From assembly GCA_050874385.1 (NCBI GenBank), contig JBNMKO010000002.1, forward strand, positions 51,777 to 115,776: DNA of 64,000 nucleotides, in the 5' to 3' direction. The DNA comes from CAG-882 sp050874385. GTDB taxonomy: Bacteria > Bacillota > Clostridia > Lachnospirales > Lachnospiraceae. Shown piece by piece: positions 31,013 to 40,372 of the stretch; position 1 is the first letter of the stretch, and each line of letters starts with the position of its first letter. Position numbers and translations under genes: made by a program. The notes under the pieces were generated by a model. That model was given only the letters and a program-made list of their open reading frames with translations, had not been told where the DNA came from and searched no databases.

Positions 31013-33769
31013 ATGAGATTATATGATTTAAGAACGGAATACAGAGAAAATCCCATTGGATTGACAAGAAAAAATCCGAGATTTTCATGGAAAATGGCGG
31101 CAGAGGAGAATGATACTTTGCAGAAGTCTTATCGGATTATTGTAAAAATACAGTCTGAAAGTGGACAAAGTATTGTGTGGGACAGTGGTGTAAAAGAGGA
31201 AGAAAAATCCGTTTTAATTTCTTATGAAGGTGAAAAACTGATACCTGAAACTCTTTATGTGGTGTCGGTTTGTGTAACTGATAATCATAATAATACAGCA
31301 GAAATTACAGGAAGTTTTGAAACGGGTATTTTTGAGAATAATGAGTTTATTGCACAGATGATAACAGATGATTTTCCGCAGGAAGAGACTGCATGTCCGG
31401 TATTCTTTAAGGAATTTAAATTGAAGAAAAAAGTAAGTAAAGCTCGTCTGTATGCAACGGCACATGGTGTTTATGAAGTGACGCTGAATGGGCAGACAGT
31501 GGGAGATTATCGTATGGCTCCGGGCTGGACAAGCTATCACAACAGACTGCAGTACCAAATTTATGATGTCACACAACAGCTCCAGAACGAAAATAAAATT
31601 GAAATCGTGGTTGGAAATGGATGGTATAAGGGAATTCTTGGATTTACTTGTGAGCCGAACCATTATGGAACCAAGGCGGGAGCATTTGCTGAGATTCATA
31701 TTACTTATGAAGATGGAAGCAAGGATGTGATTGCAACAGGCACGGACTGGTTTGTAAAAACGGGAGAAATCCGTTATAGTGAAATTTACATGGGAGAAAC
31801 CATTGACACGAATGAGCCAAAAATTGTGCAAGGAAAGGTTATTGTAAAAGATTTTGACAGAACAGTTCTGACAGCACAGGAAAATGAACCGGTTCGTATT
31901 ACCGAGAGAATTTCAGGAAAGAACATGATTGTAACACCCAAAGGTGAAAAGCTTGTTGATTTTGGTCAGATTCTTACGGGTGTTGTAGAGCTGCATGTGA
32001 AAGGTAAAAAAGGACAGAAAATTGTAATCCGTCATGCGGAAGTTTTAGATAGGGATGGCAATTTTTATCCGGAAACACTTCGTCAGGCAAAATCTATTGA
32101 TACGTTTATCTGCAATGGAGAAGAACAGATATTCCGCCCGCATTTCACTTTCCATGGATTTCGCTATATCTGCGTAGAAGGAATGGATGAGTTTACGGCA
32201 GAACAGTTTGTTGCATGTGTAACACATTCTGATATGGAGAAAACAGGAGATTTTGTCTGTTCTAATAGGAAAGTAAATCAGCTTCAGAGCAATATCACAT
32301 GGAGTCAGAGAGATAATTTTCTTGATATTCCGACAGATTGTCCGCAGCGCGATGAGCGTCTTGGCTGGATGGGAGATGCACAGGTGTTTTCATGGACAGC
32401 GGCATTTAATAGGAATACAGCATTGTTTTATGCTAAGTGGATGCGTGACATTGCAGCAGAATCTTCACTGGAAAAAGGTGTTCCACATGTAGTGCCGGAT
32501 ATTCTAAATCAATACAGTTCCTCAGCATGGAGCGATGCTGCGGTAATTATTCCATGGGTTGTATATCAAATTTATGGGGATAAAAATATTCTGGAAGAAA
32601 ACTGGAAATGTATGCATGAGTGGGTAGATTATATTAAGAATAACTGTGGTGAGAATGGTCTGTGGCAGACTGGATTTCAGTATGGAGACTGGCTGGCACT
32701 GGATAAAGAAGAAAGCGCAGACAGAACAGGCGCGACGGACAAATATATGATTGCAAATGCCTATTATTTGTATGCTACGGATATTGTAAAGAAGACAGCA
32801 GAAGTACTTGGCAAAACAGAAGATGCTTTAAGATATGCGGATTTATATGATGCAACATTGGAAGCTTTCAGGGAAGAGTATTATACATCTACAGGTCGTA
32901 TCGTGAGCGAGACGCAGACAGGTGCAATTCTTTCTCTTTACTTTAATCTTGCAAGGGAAAAAGACAGAAAGCGTATTTTGAATACATTATTAACTAACAT
33001 TGAAAACCATAAAAATCATTTGTCAACAGGATTTGTGGGGACACCATATATCTGTCATGCACTTTCCGAAAATGGGGCACATGAGATGGCAGCAACAATC
33101 TTTATGAAAGAAGATTATCCATCATGGCTGTATGCAGTAAATATGGGAGCGACGACAATATGGGAACGTTGGAATTCTATAAAGCCGGATGGAACATTTG
33201 ATGAATCGGGAATGAATTCTCTTAACCATTATGCCTATGGTTCTGTTGGAGACTGGATGTATCGTAAGGTTGCCGGATTATCCCAGTTAGAGCCGGGCTA
33301 CAAAAAATTTCAGATAAAACCTATGCCGGTAAAAGGAATTGAAGAATGGGGTGTAGAATTTGAGTCTGTTTACGGAAAAATTGTGGGTAAAACTTCCTGC
33401 AAAAATGGAAAGCTTCATGTCCATATAGAAGTTCCGGCAAATACAACAGCGTTAATTATTCTTCCTGAGAAAGAAGAAGTTCATGAAGCAGGGTCAGGCA
33501 TTTACGATTATGAATACGACACAGAAACAAGTCTTATTGTAGAGCGTTTCAGTATGGACAGCACTCTTGGCGAAATTATTGCGGAACCATTAGCGGTGGA
33601 TATGTTCAATCAGATGGCACCGGGTATGCTGGAAGGTCCGATGATTCAGTTCGCTTATGGAATGACACTTTCTGAGCTGCTTGGAGCAGCACCGCAGGCA
33701 AGACCGATGTATGAGGCGGTTGTACAGGCATTAAATCAGAAAGAAAAGTATAAAAAAACACAGATTTGA
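31013..33769 (+). CDS. alpha-L-rhamnosidase, GH78 (I-a)
   Basis: A 918-aa inverting alpha-L-rhamnosidase. Domain order: an N-terminal fibronectin-like segment (ENPIGLTRKNPRFSWKM), the rhamnosidase N domain (about 140-310), a concanavalin-like part, the (alpha/alpha)6 barrel from about 430 to 760 with the key motif DIPTDCPQRDERLGWMGD at 438-455 (catalytic acidic residues D447/E448), the WERW motif near 720, and the C-terminal beta domain. No signal peptide. Residues about 846-915 add a helical tail shared with the GH3 enzyme of this operon. GGAGG precedes the ATG. It removes terminal alpha-rhamnose in the cytoplasm; the exact linkage is unknown. Confidence 0.94.
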   Translation: MRLYDLRTEYRENPIGLTRKNPRFSWKMAAEENDTLQKSYRIIVKIQSESGQSIVWDSGVKEEEKSVLISYEGEKLIPETLYVVSVCVTDNHNNTAEITGSFETGIFENNEFIAQMITDDFPQEETACPVFFKEFKLKKKVSKARLYATAHGVYEVTLNGQTVGDYRMAPGWTSYHNRLQYQIYDVTQQLQNENKIEIVVGNGWYKGILGFTCEPNHYGTKAGAFAEIHITYEDGSKDVIATGTDWFVKTGEIRYSEIYMGETIDTNEPKIVQGKVIVKDFDRTVLTAQENEPVRITERISGKNMIVTPKGEKLVDFGQILTGVVELHVKGKKGQKIVIRHAEVLDRDGNFYPETLRQAKSIDTFICNGEEQIFRPHFTFHGFRYICVEGMDEFTAEQFVACVTHSDMEKTGDFVCSNRKVNQLQSNITWSQRDNFLDIPTDCPQRDERLGWMGDAQVFSWTAAFNRNTALFYAKWMRDIAAESSLEKGVPHVVPDILNQYSSSAWSDAAVIIPWVVYQIYGDKNILEENWKCMHEWVDYIKNNCGENGLWQTGFQYGDWLALDKEESADRTGATDKYMIANAYYLYATDIVKKTAEVLGKTEDALRYADLYDATLEAFREEYYTSTGRIVSETQTGAILSLYFNLAREKDRKRILNTLLTNIENHKNHLSTGFVGTPYICHALSENGAHEMAATIFMKEDYPSWLYAVNMGATTIWERWNSIKPDGTFDESGMNSLNHYAYGSVGDWMYRKVAGLSQLEPGYKKFQIKPMPVKGIEEWGVEFESVYGKIVGKTSCKNGKLHVHIEVPANTTALIILPEKEEVHEAGSGIYDYEYDTETSLIVERFSMDSTLGEIIAEPLAVDMFNQMAPGMLEGPMIQFAYGMTLSELLGAAPQARPMYEAVVQALNQKEKYKKTQI

Positions 33770-33779
33770 GATTACAATA

Positions 33780-33822
33780 AATTAAAGTAATGATGAACAA
33801 AAGAGTGGAACTTTAATTTTTT
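33780..33822 (+). terminator. possible terminator between the two GH78 genes
   Basis: AATTAAAGT (33780-33788) pairs with ACTTTAATT (33810-33818) and runs into TTTT. AT-rich, so of modest strength. Confidence 0.5.
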
Positions 33823-33842
33823 AAACAAGTGGAGGGTATTTA

Positions 33843-36617
33843 ATGTTTATTCAAAATGTAACCTGTGAATTTGTAAAAAATCCTATTTCGATTGACTGCC
33901 ATAAACCACGATTTTCATGGGAAATTGCAGCAGAAAAAAACAATATTTTTCAGACAGCATGGCAGATTATTGTAAAAAATGAAGAAAAAGAAGTTGTGTG
34001 GGATAGTGAAATTCAAAATAGTTCTGACACAACAGATATTTCTTATCAAGGAAAAAATCTGAAGTCAACATCCGTATATACTTATCAGATTTTTGTATGG
34101 ACAAATACAGGAGAAATGATTCAAAGTGAAGAAATGTATTTTGAAACTGCATTTTTTAATGCAGATGACTGGAAGGCACAGTGGATAGAACCGGATCCTT
34201 TGCCGCAGCTTCCGGAAAATCCGTTGATCAGAGCTAAAAAAGGCTGGCAGGATGTCGTTGCAGCTATGATGCGCGGAGAAATGGATGCAATGAAAACAGA
34301 TGAAGATATCTGGGATACATTGCCAATGGAACCTTATGATCCAGCAGTGCAGATGCGTCGTGTCTTTTGCATAAAAAAAACTGTAAGACGTGCTCGGTTG
34401 TATGTGACAGCACATGGTATATATGAGGTAAAGATTAATGGAAAGCCTGTTACAGAAAGCAGGTTAAATCCGGGATTTACGGCATATGACAGAAGACTCA
34501 AATATCAGGTCTATGTTGTGGATGAACTGCTTCAGGTTGGAGAAAATGCGATTTCCATTATGGTTGCTGACGGATGGTACAAGGGAAAGATTGCACTAGG
34601 TCATGGATGTGAATATGGAGAAATACCAGGTGCACTTATTCAGCTTGAATTAATAAGTGCAAATGGAGAAAAGCAGATAATATGTTCCGATGAAAACTGG
34701 AAGTATTCCTTTGGTGGAGCAGTACGAAGTGCGGACTTGTTTTTGGGTGAAACATATGATGCAGGAATGTATGATGGTGAGACTTCCAGTACGGAATATA
34801 ACGATGAAAAATGGTGTCCTGTTAGGACGCATGCAATCGGTAATCCACTGCCGGAAGCACAGATTAGTCCACTTGCGAAGGTATTTGCAGAATTACCTGC
34901 ACAGAGAGTATTTACTGCACCGAATGGAGATACTGTGGTTGATTTTGGTCAGAATCTTGCAGGAACGGTTCGTGTGAAAATACATGAAAAAGATGGAACT
35001 ATAGTAAAATTTGAACATGGAGAGAATTTGGACGGTGATGGAAATTTCTTTTATGTTTTTGCAGGTACAAGTAGAGCTCAGGAAGATATTTATATCTGCG
35101 GAGAGGAACAGGAAGAGATTTTTGAACCTCGTTTTACATATCATGGATTCCGTTATGTGCGCGTGACCGGAGGAACAGGCTGGAAAAAAGAAGACTTTAC
35201 CGCACTTGCGATTAGTACGGAAAATGAAGTGACAGGAAGTTTTAAGTGTTCCGATGAACAGATTAATCAGCTGCAAAGTAACATTTACTGGAGCCAGCGT
35301 TCAAATAATATCACCATTCCAACAGATTGTCCGACCAGAGAAAAAGCGGGATGGACCGGGGATGTGGTCGTATATGGTGAGACAGCATTGTTTAATCAAA
35401 ATATGACAGCTTTTTATGAAGACTGGCTTAGAAGTATCCGACTGGACCAGAAGGATAACGGCTATATTCTTGGAACTGTTCCTCAGATAAGAAATTATGT
35501 TCAGCAGGGGGATACAGGTTCACTTGGATGGGGAGATGTTATTCTGACACTGCCGCTTCAGCTTTATCGATTATGTGGAGATAAAGAAGTTCTTCGGACA
35601 AACTATGACGCAATGGGAAGATGGATGCAGGCGATGGAAAGGGCGGCATATGAACTTCCGGGCGAAGGATTTTCTTATGGTTCAAATGGAGAAACAAAAA
35701 AATGCAGAGAATACAGTCTTGAAAATCAGCACTATTTGATTAACACAGGATTTCATTTTGGTGACTGGATTATTCCAAGTGTTGTAAATGAGCAGGGTTT
35801 CACCGATGGACCGGCATCGGCATTTTTGACAATGAATTATGTTGGCAGCAGTCTTCTTGCAGCAGATGCTGATATGTATGCAGAGATTTCCGATTTGGTA
35901 GGAGATATTGAGAATGTAGAAAAATATCATGCATATGCGAAAAGGGTTCGTCAGGCATTTGAAGAAGAATATGTTTCAGAAGATGGTCATCTTGGACAGG
36001 AGATGCAGGGAAATTATATTTTGGCATTAAGACATCATATGGTATCAAAAGAGAAAGAGCCGCTTCTTGCGAAAAGACTAAATGAACTTGTGACGGAGAA
36101 TGGATTTAGGCTGGATACAGGATTTATGGCAACACCACATATTCTGGATATCTTATGTCAATATGGATATGCTGAAACGGCATGGAAAGTGCTATTGCAG
36201 AAGCAGTGCCCATCTTGGTTGTATGAAGTGGAGCAGGGAGCGACAACAGTCTGGGAAAACTGGGATGCTGTAAGACCTGATGGAAAACTGGCAGGATGTT
36301 CATTTAACCATTATGCTTTTGGCTGTGTTGGAGATTTCCTTTACCGAAGAGTTCTTGGTGTGCAGAATGCAGGAACTGCGTATGATAAAATTTTGATTGC
36401 GCCGGAGTATGATTGCCCGTTTGAGTGGGCAGATGGAGCATATCACAGTGTTAGGGGAATAATTGATATTAAGTGGGAGAAAAATGGGGAAAAAATTAAA
36501 ATCTTTGGAAGCATCCCAGCGAATACTTCGGCAAATCTAAAACTGCCGGATGGAACAACAAAAGAACTTGGAAATGGCAAATTTGAAGTAATTGTTAAGA
36601 TGTCAGATAGGAATTGA
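33843..36617 (+). CDS. alpha-L-rhamnosidase, GH78 (I-b)
   Basis: A 924-aa rhamnosidase with the full GH78 layout: FSWEIA-type first beta domain, an N domain around 170-330, VDFGQNLAGTVRVKIHE in the linker sheet, and the catalytic barrel with TIPTDCPTREKAGWTGD (D495, E500). It differs from the neighbour at 31013 in the motif form (CPTREKAGW against CPQRDERLGW) and in an insertion near residues 120-165 (MMRGEMDAMKTDEDIWD region). No signal peptide. GTGGAGG lies before the ATG. The different subclass suggests that it cleaves another rhamnose linkage or position of the same imported compound. Confidence 0.94.
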   Translation: MFIQNVTCEFVKNPISIDCHKPRFSWEIAAEKNNIFQTAWQIIVKNEEKEVVWDSEIQNSSDTTDISYQGKNLKSTSVYTYQIFVWTNTGEMIQSEEMYFETAFFNADDWKAQWIEPDPLPQLPENPLIRAKKGWQDVVAAMMRGEMDAMKTDEDIWDTLPMEPYDPAVQMRRVFCIKKTVRRARLYVTAHGIYEVKINGKPVTESRLNPGFTAYDRRLKYQVYVVDELLQVGENAISIMVADGWYKGKIALGHGCEYGEIPGALIQLELISANGEKQIICSDENWKYSFGGAVRSADLFLGETYDAGMYDGETSSTEYNDEKWCPVRTHAIGNPLPEAQISPLAKVFAELPAQRVFTAPNGDTVVDFGQNLAGTVRVKIHEKDGTIVKFEHGENLDGDGNFFYVFAGTSRAQEDIYICGEEQEEIFEPRFTYHGFRYVRVTGGTGWKKEDFTALAISTENEVTGSFKCSDEQINQLQSNIYWSQRSNNITIPTDCPTREKAGWTGDVVVYGETALFNQNMTAFYEDWLRSIRLDQKDNGYILGTVPQIRNYVQQGDTGSLGWGDVILTLPLQLYRLCGDKEVLRTNYDAMGRWMQAMERAAYELPGEGFSYGSNGETKKCREYSLENQHYLINTGFHFGDWIIPSVVNEQGFTDGPASAFLTMNYVGSSLLAADADMYAEISDLVGDIENVEKYHAYAKRVRQAFEEEYVSEDGHLGQEMQGNYILALRHHMVSKEKEPLLAKRLNELVTENGFRLDTGFMATPHILDILCQYGYAETAWKVLLQKQCPSWLYEVEQGATTVWENWDAVRPDGKLAGCSFNHYAFGCVGDFLYRRVLGVQNAGTAYDKILIAPEYDCPFEWADGAYHSVRGIIDIKWEKNGEKIKIFGSIPANTSANLKLPDGTTKELGNGKFEVIVKMSDRN

Positions 36618-36629
36618 GCGAGGTAAAAG

Positions 36630-37703
36630 ATGAGCGGAAAAAATTGTATTTATCCGGGACAGATAATGACTGATACGAATGGAAATCGTATTCAGGCACA
36701 TGGCGCAGGGATGTTCTATGAAAGCGGAACATATTATTGGTATGGTGAGAATAAGGAATTTACAACAGGAAAAGATGAAGTATGGACATGGGGGATTAGA
36801 TTTTATTCTTCCAAAGATTTGATAAATTGGAAAGATGAAGGACTTGTAATACCACCGGATACAGAGAATAAAGAATCAAGCCTGCATCCGTCGAAACATG
36901 TTGACAGACCACATATTCTTTATAACAGAAAAACTAAAAAATATGTTTGTTGGTTGAAATTGAGTGAAGAAGAAGGATATTTTGTAATATTAATTTCTGA
37001 AAAATTGCTTGGACCATACGAAATGCAGAAGGATCATTACCATCCATACGGTGTAAATGTTGGAGATTTTGATTTATGGCAGGATGAAAATGGGAAAGGT
37101 TATCTTTTCTTTGAGCATGATCATGCAGGTGTGATTTCTACAGAATTAACAGAAGACTTTCTGAATGTGGATGGAGAACATCTGGATATGTTCATAGGAT
37201 TGAAACCGCCATATACCAGAGAGGCGTGTACTCATTTTACTTATAAGAATAAGCACTATCTGCTGACAAGTGGAATGATTGGATATATTCCAAATCCAAG
37301 CCAGATAGCGGTGAGCGACCATCCTCTTGGACCATATACGGTGTTAGGGAACCCTCATGTGAATGATTCGAGCAGTGCATCATTCAATAGTCAGATATCT
37401 TGTGTATTTCATGACCCTGAACGAGAAAAATTGTATCTTGTGATGGCGGATCGCTGGGTACCGGAATATATTGTGACAAAGGAGCGTTATGAAAGTCTGG
37501 AACGAGTAGTTACTTCTCAATATAATCAGGAGATTCAGCTGGCAGAGGAAGACTATAAAACAGCAATGAATGCGCCGTTCCTAAGCAATGCGAACACATC
37601 TATTGCGGATTATGTCTGGCTGCCACTGAAACTGAATGGAAAATATCCTGTGATAGAGTGGAGAAATGAGTGGAATGTGGAAGATATACTCAAGAAAAAT
37701 TGA
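36630..37703 (+). CDS. GH43-like beta-propeller glycosidase
   Basis: A 357-aa protein with the five-bladed propeller signature of family 43: the opening IQAHGAGMFYESGTYYWYGE blade, YSSKDLINWKDEG, the central GDFDLWQDENGKGYLFFEHD and EACTHFTYKNKHYLLTSG with a likely catalytic glutamate. The set resembles exo-galactanase-like GH43 members, but the residues alone do not settle whether it cleaves galactose, arabinose or another sugar. It has no signal peptide and starts 12 nt after the rhamnosidase with GAGGTAAAAG, so it belongs to the operon. It probably trims a further sugar from the rhamnosylated substrate. Confidence 0.8.
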   Translation: MSGKNCIYPGQIMTDTNGNRIQAHGAGMFYESGTYYWYGENKEFTTGKDEVWTWGIRFYSSKDLINWKDEGLVIPPDTENKESSLHPSKHVDRPHILYNRKTKKYVCWLKLSEEEGYFVILISEKLLGPYEMQKDHYHPYGVNVGDFDLWQDENGKGYLFFEHDHAGVISTELTEDFLNVDGEHLDMFIGLKPPYTREACTHFTYKNKHYLLTSGMIGYIPNPSQIAVSDHPLGPYTVLGNPHVNDSSSASFNSQISCVFHDPEREKLYLVMADRWVPEYIVTKERYESLERVVTSQYNQEIQLAEEDYKTAMNAPFLSNANTSIADYVWLPLKLNGKYPVIEWRNEWNVEDILKKN

Positions 37704-37712
37704 AGAGGAAAA

Positions 37713-38531
37713 ATGCAGTCAAATAAATTGAAGAAATTTAATAAAAAGAAACTTTTTATTGGGATAGTAAATTTGGTAACTTTACAAGTCGGGAGCATGT
37801 TGTTTTCAGGTATGCAGTGGGGATGGGGACCATTTGCAAAATTGCATGACATAAAGATAGCAAAACTTTCGGGAAATAATGAAAAGTATGCACTTAATCA
37901 GACAGAAGAGTACGTTCATCATGAACTTCAGGGAAAGAAAATCATTTTTTTGGGTTCATCTGTTACTTATGGAGCATCTGCAAAAGGAGTGTCTTTTGCA
38001 GATTATATAGGAAAACGTAGTCAGGCTAAAGTAGTGAAAGAAGCTGTATCAGGAACTACCTTGGTAGATAATGGAGCCAATTCTTATGTAAGTAGAATGA
38101 AAAAGATAAAGGAAAAGAGAGCAGACTTATTTATTTGTCAGCTTTCGACTAATGATGCAGGTCAGAAAAAAGAAATAGGTACAATCAGTGAGTCAAAAGA
38201 GCTGGATTTATTTGACACAAATACAGCGGCAGGTGCTATAGAATATATTATCTGTTATGCAAAAGAGACATGGAATTGTCCTGTTATGTTCTATACAAAT
38301 CCGAATTATGACAGTGTGAAATATGAAGAAATGGTTCAGTTATTACAGCAGATTCAAAAAAAATGGGAGATTGGAGTGATTAATCTGTGGGATGATGAAG
38401 AGTTTAATGAGCTGACAAGTGAAGAACGCTCAATTTACATGGCGGATTCTATTCATCCGACACAGGCAGGATACTTAGAATGGTGGACACCATATATGGA
38501 AGAAAAGATAGAAGAATACTTGGCTGAATAG
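37713..38531 (+). CDS. membrane-anchored SGNH/GDSL hydrolase
   Basis: A 272-aa esterase-type protein. A basic N-terminus and hydrophobic stretch (about 13-38) suggest a signal anchor with the catalytic part outside. SGNH blocks are visible: GSSVTYGAS (nucleophile S83 or S82), a glycine in the VSGTTLVDNG block, N in STNDAG, and the D/H pair in DSIHPTQAGY. Family members deacetylate sugars or hydrolyse acyl esters. It starts 9 nt after the GH43 gene, the last of the operon. I infer removal of acyl decorations from the glycoside before import. Exact ester unknown. Confidence 0.85.
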   Translation: MQSNKLKKFNKKKLFIGIVNLVTLQVGSMLFSGMQWGWGPFAKLHDIKIAKLSGNNEKYALNQTEEYVHHELQGKKIIFLGSSVTYGASAKGVSFADYIGKRSQAKVVKEAVSGTTLVDNGANSYVSRMKKIKEKRADLFICQLSTNDAGQKKEIGTISESKELDLFDTNTAAGAIEYIICYAKETWNCPVMFYTNPNYDSVKYEEMVQLLQQIQKKWEIGVINLWDDEEFNELTSEERSIYMADSIHPTQAGYLEWWTPYMEEKIEEYLAE

Positions 38532-38577
38532 TTGAGATACTCTGATTTACACTTATTTGGATTTATAATTAAAAACC

Positions 38578-38618
38578 TAGAGCCATAGTTTATGATTGCT
38601 GTATAAACTATGGCTCTA
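38578..38618. terminator. long hairpin terminator between convergent genes
   Basis: TAGAGCCATAGTTTAT (38578-38593) pairs perfectly with ATAAACTATGGCTCTA (38603-38618), a 16-bp stem with a 9-nt loop. The T-run lies on the minus-strand side (AGGTTTTTAA), so it best serves the leftward patatin gene, and it also closes rhamnoside locus I. Confidence 0.75.
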
Positions 38619-38647
38619 AATAGTTAAGTAAACTTTAGATATGAATT

Positions 38648-39889
38648 TTAGTTGCCGTCTCCAAGCATATTTTTTATTTTATCAATATTATTTCCGACAC
38701 TGTTTAAAGCGCGTTTGCGTCTCAACGTGGAAACTATTTTTTCGTAGTCGGCATCCTCGCGGCGTTTTTTCTCAGCCTGATTTATCGGCATGCCGTTTAA
38801 TCTGTACATTCTGAGACTGAATGTTCTGAGTGTGTCGTAATATCCCAAAAGTATGCGGAAATCCACGTTTTTGTTGTTAAATTCGAGCGTCCCGTCGAAC
38901 AAATCGCCAATTTCGCGGCTTGGTACAATCTCGACAACTTCCTTGAACTTGGAATACAGGCTTGTGTCAACCTTGTCGTCAGGTTCAATTTTTACGACAA
39001 TCAATTTGTCAGCGCCAACACTTGTCATAGGAAAGACAGGAACATTGTCAGCAAGCCCGCCATCGCGGTACACATTGCCGTGGATAATCTCAGGTGGATA
39101 GATGTACGGCATGGCGGAGGAGGCGAGAAGAAACTTCTTTGCGTCCTCGGGAGTGACCTCGCTCAGACTGATATATTCAGCCTGCGGTTTTTCATTGAGA
39201 CATTCGATGCAGTCCGAATTGTATCTTGCCACACAGACGTAGGCAGGAATATGTGATGCGGCAAGCCCATCGAGCTTTAGATATTTTTCGATAATCTCGA
39301 TAAGCCCGTCGCGGCAGCACAGTCCGTTTGTGAGTGTGCGCTTCACGAGAGTGTCAAGAGGGCCTATTATTGTGTCAAAATTGATATCAAGGAACTGCTT
39401 TGGCATAATTGAAGTCCATATTGTCTTTGCGGCATCGAACTCGCCAAGCGAGATAAGCGCGGCATTTAAAGCACCCACGGAGGAGCCGGACACAGCCATG
39501 ATATTTTTTTCAAGCTGAATTTCGCGCAGTGCCTCCCACACGCCGAGCTGGTAGGAGCCTTTTCCGCCGCCGCCCGCAAGTGTGAGCGCCCACTTTTCAC
39601 CCATCGGAAATTCATCCTTGGTGATTATAGGTGCGTTGATATCCTCAAGGGTAATTTTGTGGCTGTCGGTGGTTTTTTCAGATTCAGTCTGATTGCCTTT
39701 GGTCTCACTGTTATCTGAACTTGCATCCTTTGCCGCCGCGACAGTACTGTCTATATCCTCATCGACAACAGCTCTGCGCCCGGTCATCTCCTCCCATATC
39801 CGCTGTCTCGTCTCATTCTGCACCATGATATCATTGTCGACCTCTGCTTCAAGCTGTCGCAGTTTTTCCGATAAATCGATTTCATTCAT
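38648..39889 (-). CDS. patatin-like phospholipase
   Basis: A 413-aa lipid hydrolase. After a charged, probably flexible first 95 residues, the patatin core shows the oxyanion loop GGGGKGSYQLG (107-117), the nucleophile S137 in GSSVGA, and the catalytic aspartate in YRDGGLADNVPVFP. It would cleave acyl chains from membrane lipids and, having no signal peptide, works in the cytoplasm. The ATG at 39889 has GAGGAGGGG upstream; an upstream frame extension of ten codons is less likely. It follows the ThrE genes by 16 nt on the same strand, so it is probably their operon partner. Confidence 0.9.
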   Translation of the reverse strand: MNEIDLSEKLRQLEAEVDNDIMVQNETRQRIWEEMTGRRAVVDEDIDSTVAAAKDASSDNSETKGNQTESEKTTDSHKITLEDINAPIITKDEFPMGEKWALTLAGGGGKGSYQLGVWEALREIQLEKNIMAVSGSSVGALNAALISLGEFDAAKTIWTSIMPKQFLDINFDTIIGPLDTLVKRTLTNGLCCRDGLIEIIEKYLKLDGLAASHIPAYVCVARYNSDCIECLNEKPQAEYISLSEVTPEDAKKFLLASSAMPYIYPPEIIHGNVYRDGGLADNVPVFPMTSVGADKLIVVKIEPDDKVDTSLYSKFKEVVEIVPSREIGDLFDGTLEFNNKNVDFRILLGYYDTLRTFSLRMYRLNGMPINQAEKKRREDADYEKIVSTLRRKRALNSVGNNIDKIKNMLGDGN

Positions 39890-39905
39890 AATTTTCCCCT
39901 CCTCA

Positions 39906-40352
39906 TTATAATTTCGCAATCCCTCTTTTCACAATTCTCACTCCGATAAGTGACATGAACATAATCCCGATACTTATGCCGAGCGCTGTCTCGATTGTAG
40001 TCACAAAATATTTTTCAAAAAGTGTGGTGTCGTTGCTTATGACAGCCGACATGGTGTAGAAAAGTCCGCCGCCGGGTATCATCGGCATTATCGACGGAAT
40101 TAGAAAAACGGTTGTCGGAGCTTTTCTTATGCGCGCGAGAATTTCCGAGTAAAGGGTTGCAAATGCCGCGGCGAGCATATTTGTGACAAAAGGGTTTGTT
40201 GTAAACTGTGACGCGATAATGTAGATTATCCACGCAAGTGAGCCGCCCGCGGAGGCGAGCACAAGCTTATCGCGTCTTATGTTAAAAAGTATCGAGTAAC
40301 CGCCGGCGCCAAGTCCGGCGGCAATTACCTGTATAATATATTTTTGCAGCAT
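39906..40352 (-). CDS. threonine/serine exporter, small subunit (ThrE C-terminal half)
   Basis: A 148-aa membrane protein of the ThrE_2/DUF3815 family with four or five hydrophobic segments and the typical MPMIPGGGLFYTM motif. In many bacteria this half is fused to the partner encoded just upstream (40373); here the two are separate genes 20 nt apart. Together they export threonine and serine, or, in some relatives, small organic acids. The ATG at 40352 has GAGG just upstream, four codons after an alternative ATG. Confidence 0.88.
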   Translation of the reverse strand: MLQKYIIQVIAAGLGAGGYSILFNIRRDKLVLASAGGSLAWIIYIIASQFTTNPFVTNMLAAAFATLYSEILARIRKAPTTVFLIPSIMPMIPGGGLFYTMSAVISNDTTLFEKYFVTTIETALGISIGIMFMSLIGVRIVKRGIAKL

Positions 40353-40372
40353 AAAATTCCTCATTTAAAATA

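Noticed and set aside
31214..31831. Minus-strand frame of 205 codons in the first GH78 gene
   Set aside because: Antisense shadow of the rhamnosidase N domain, no start signals.
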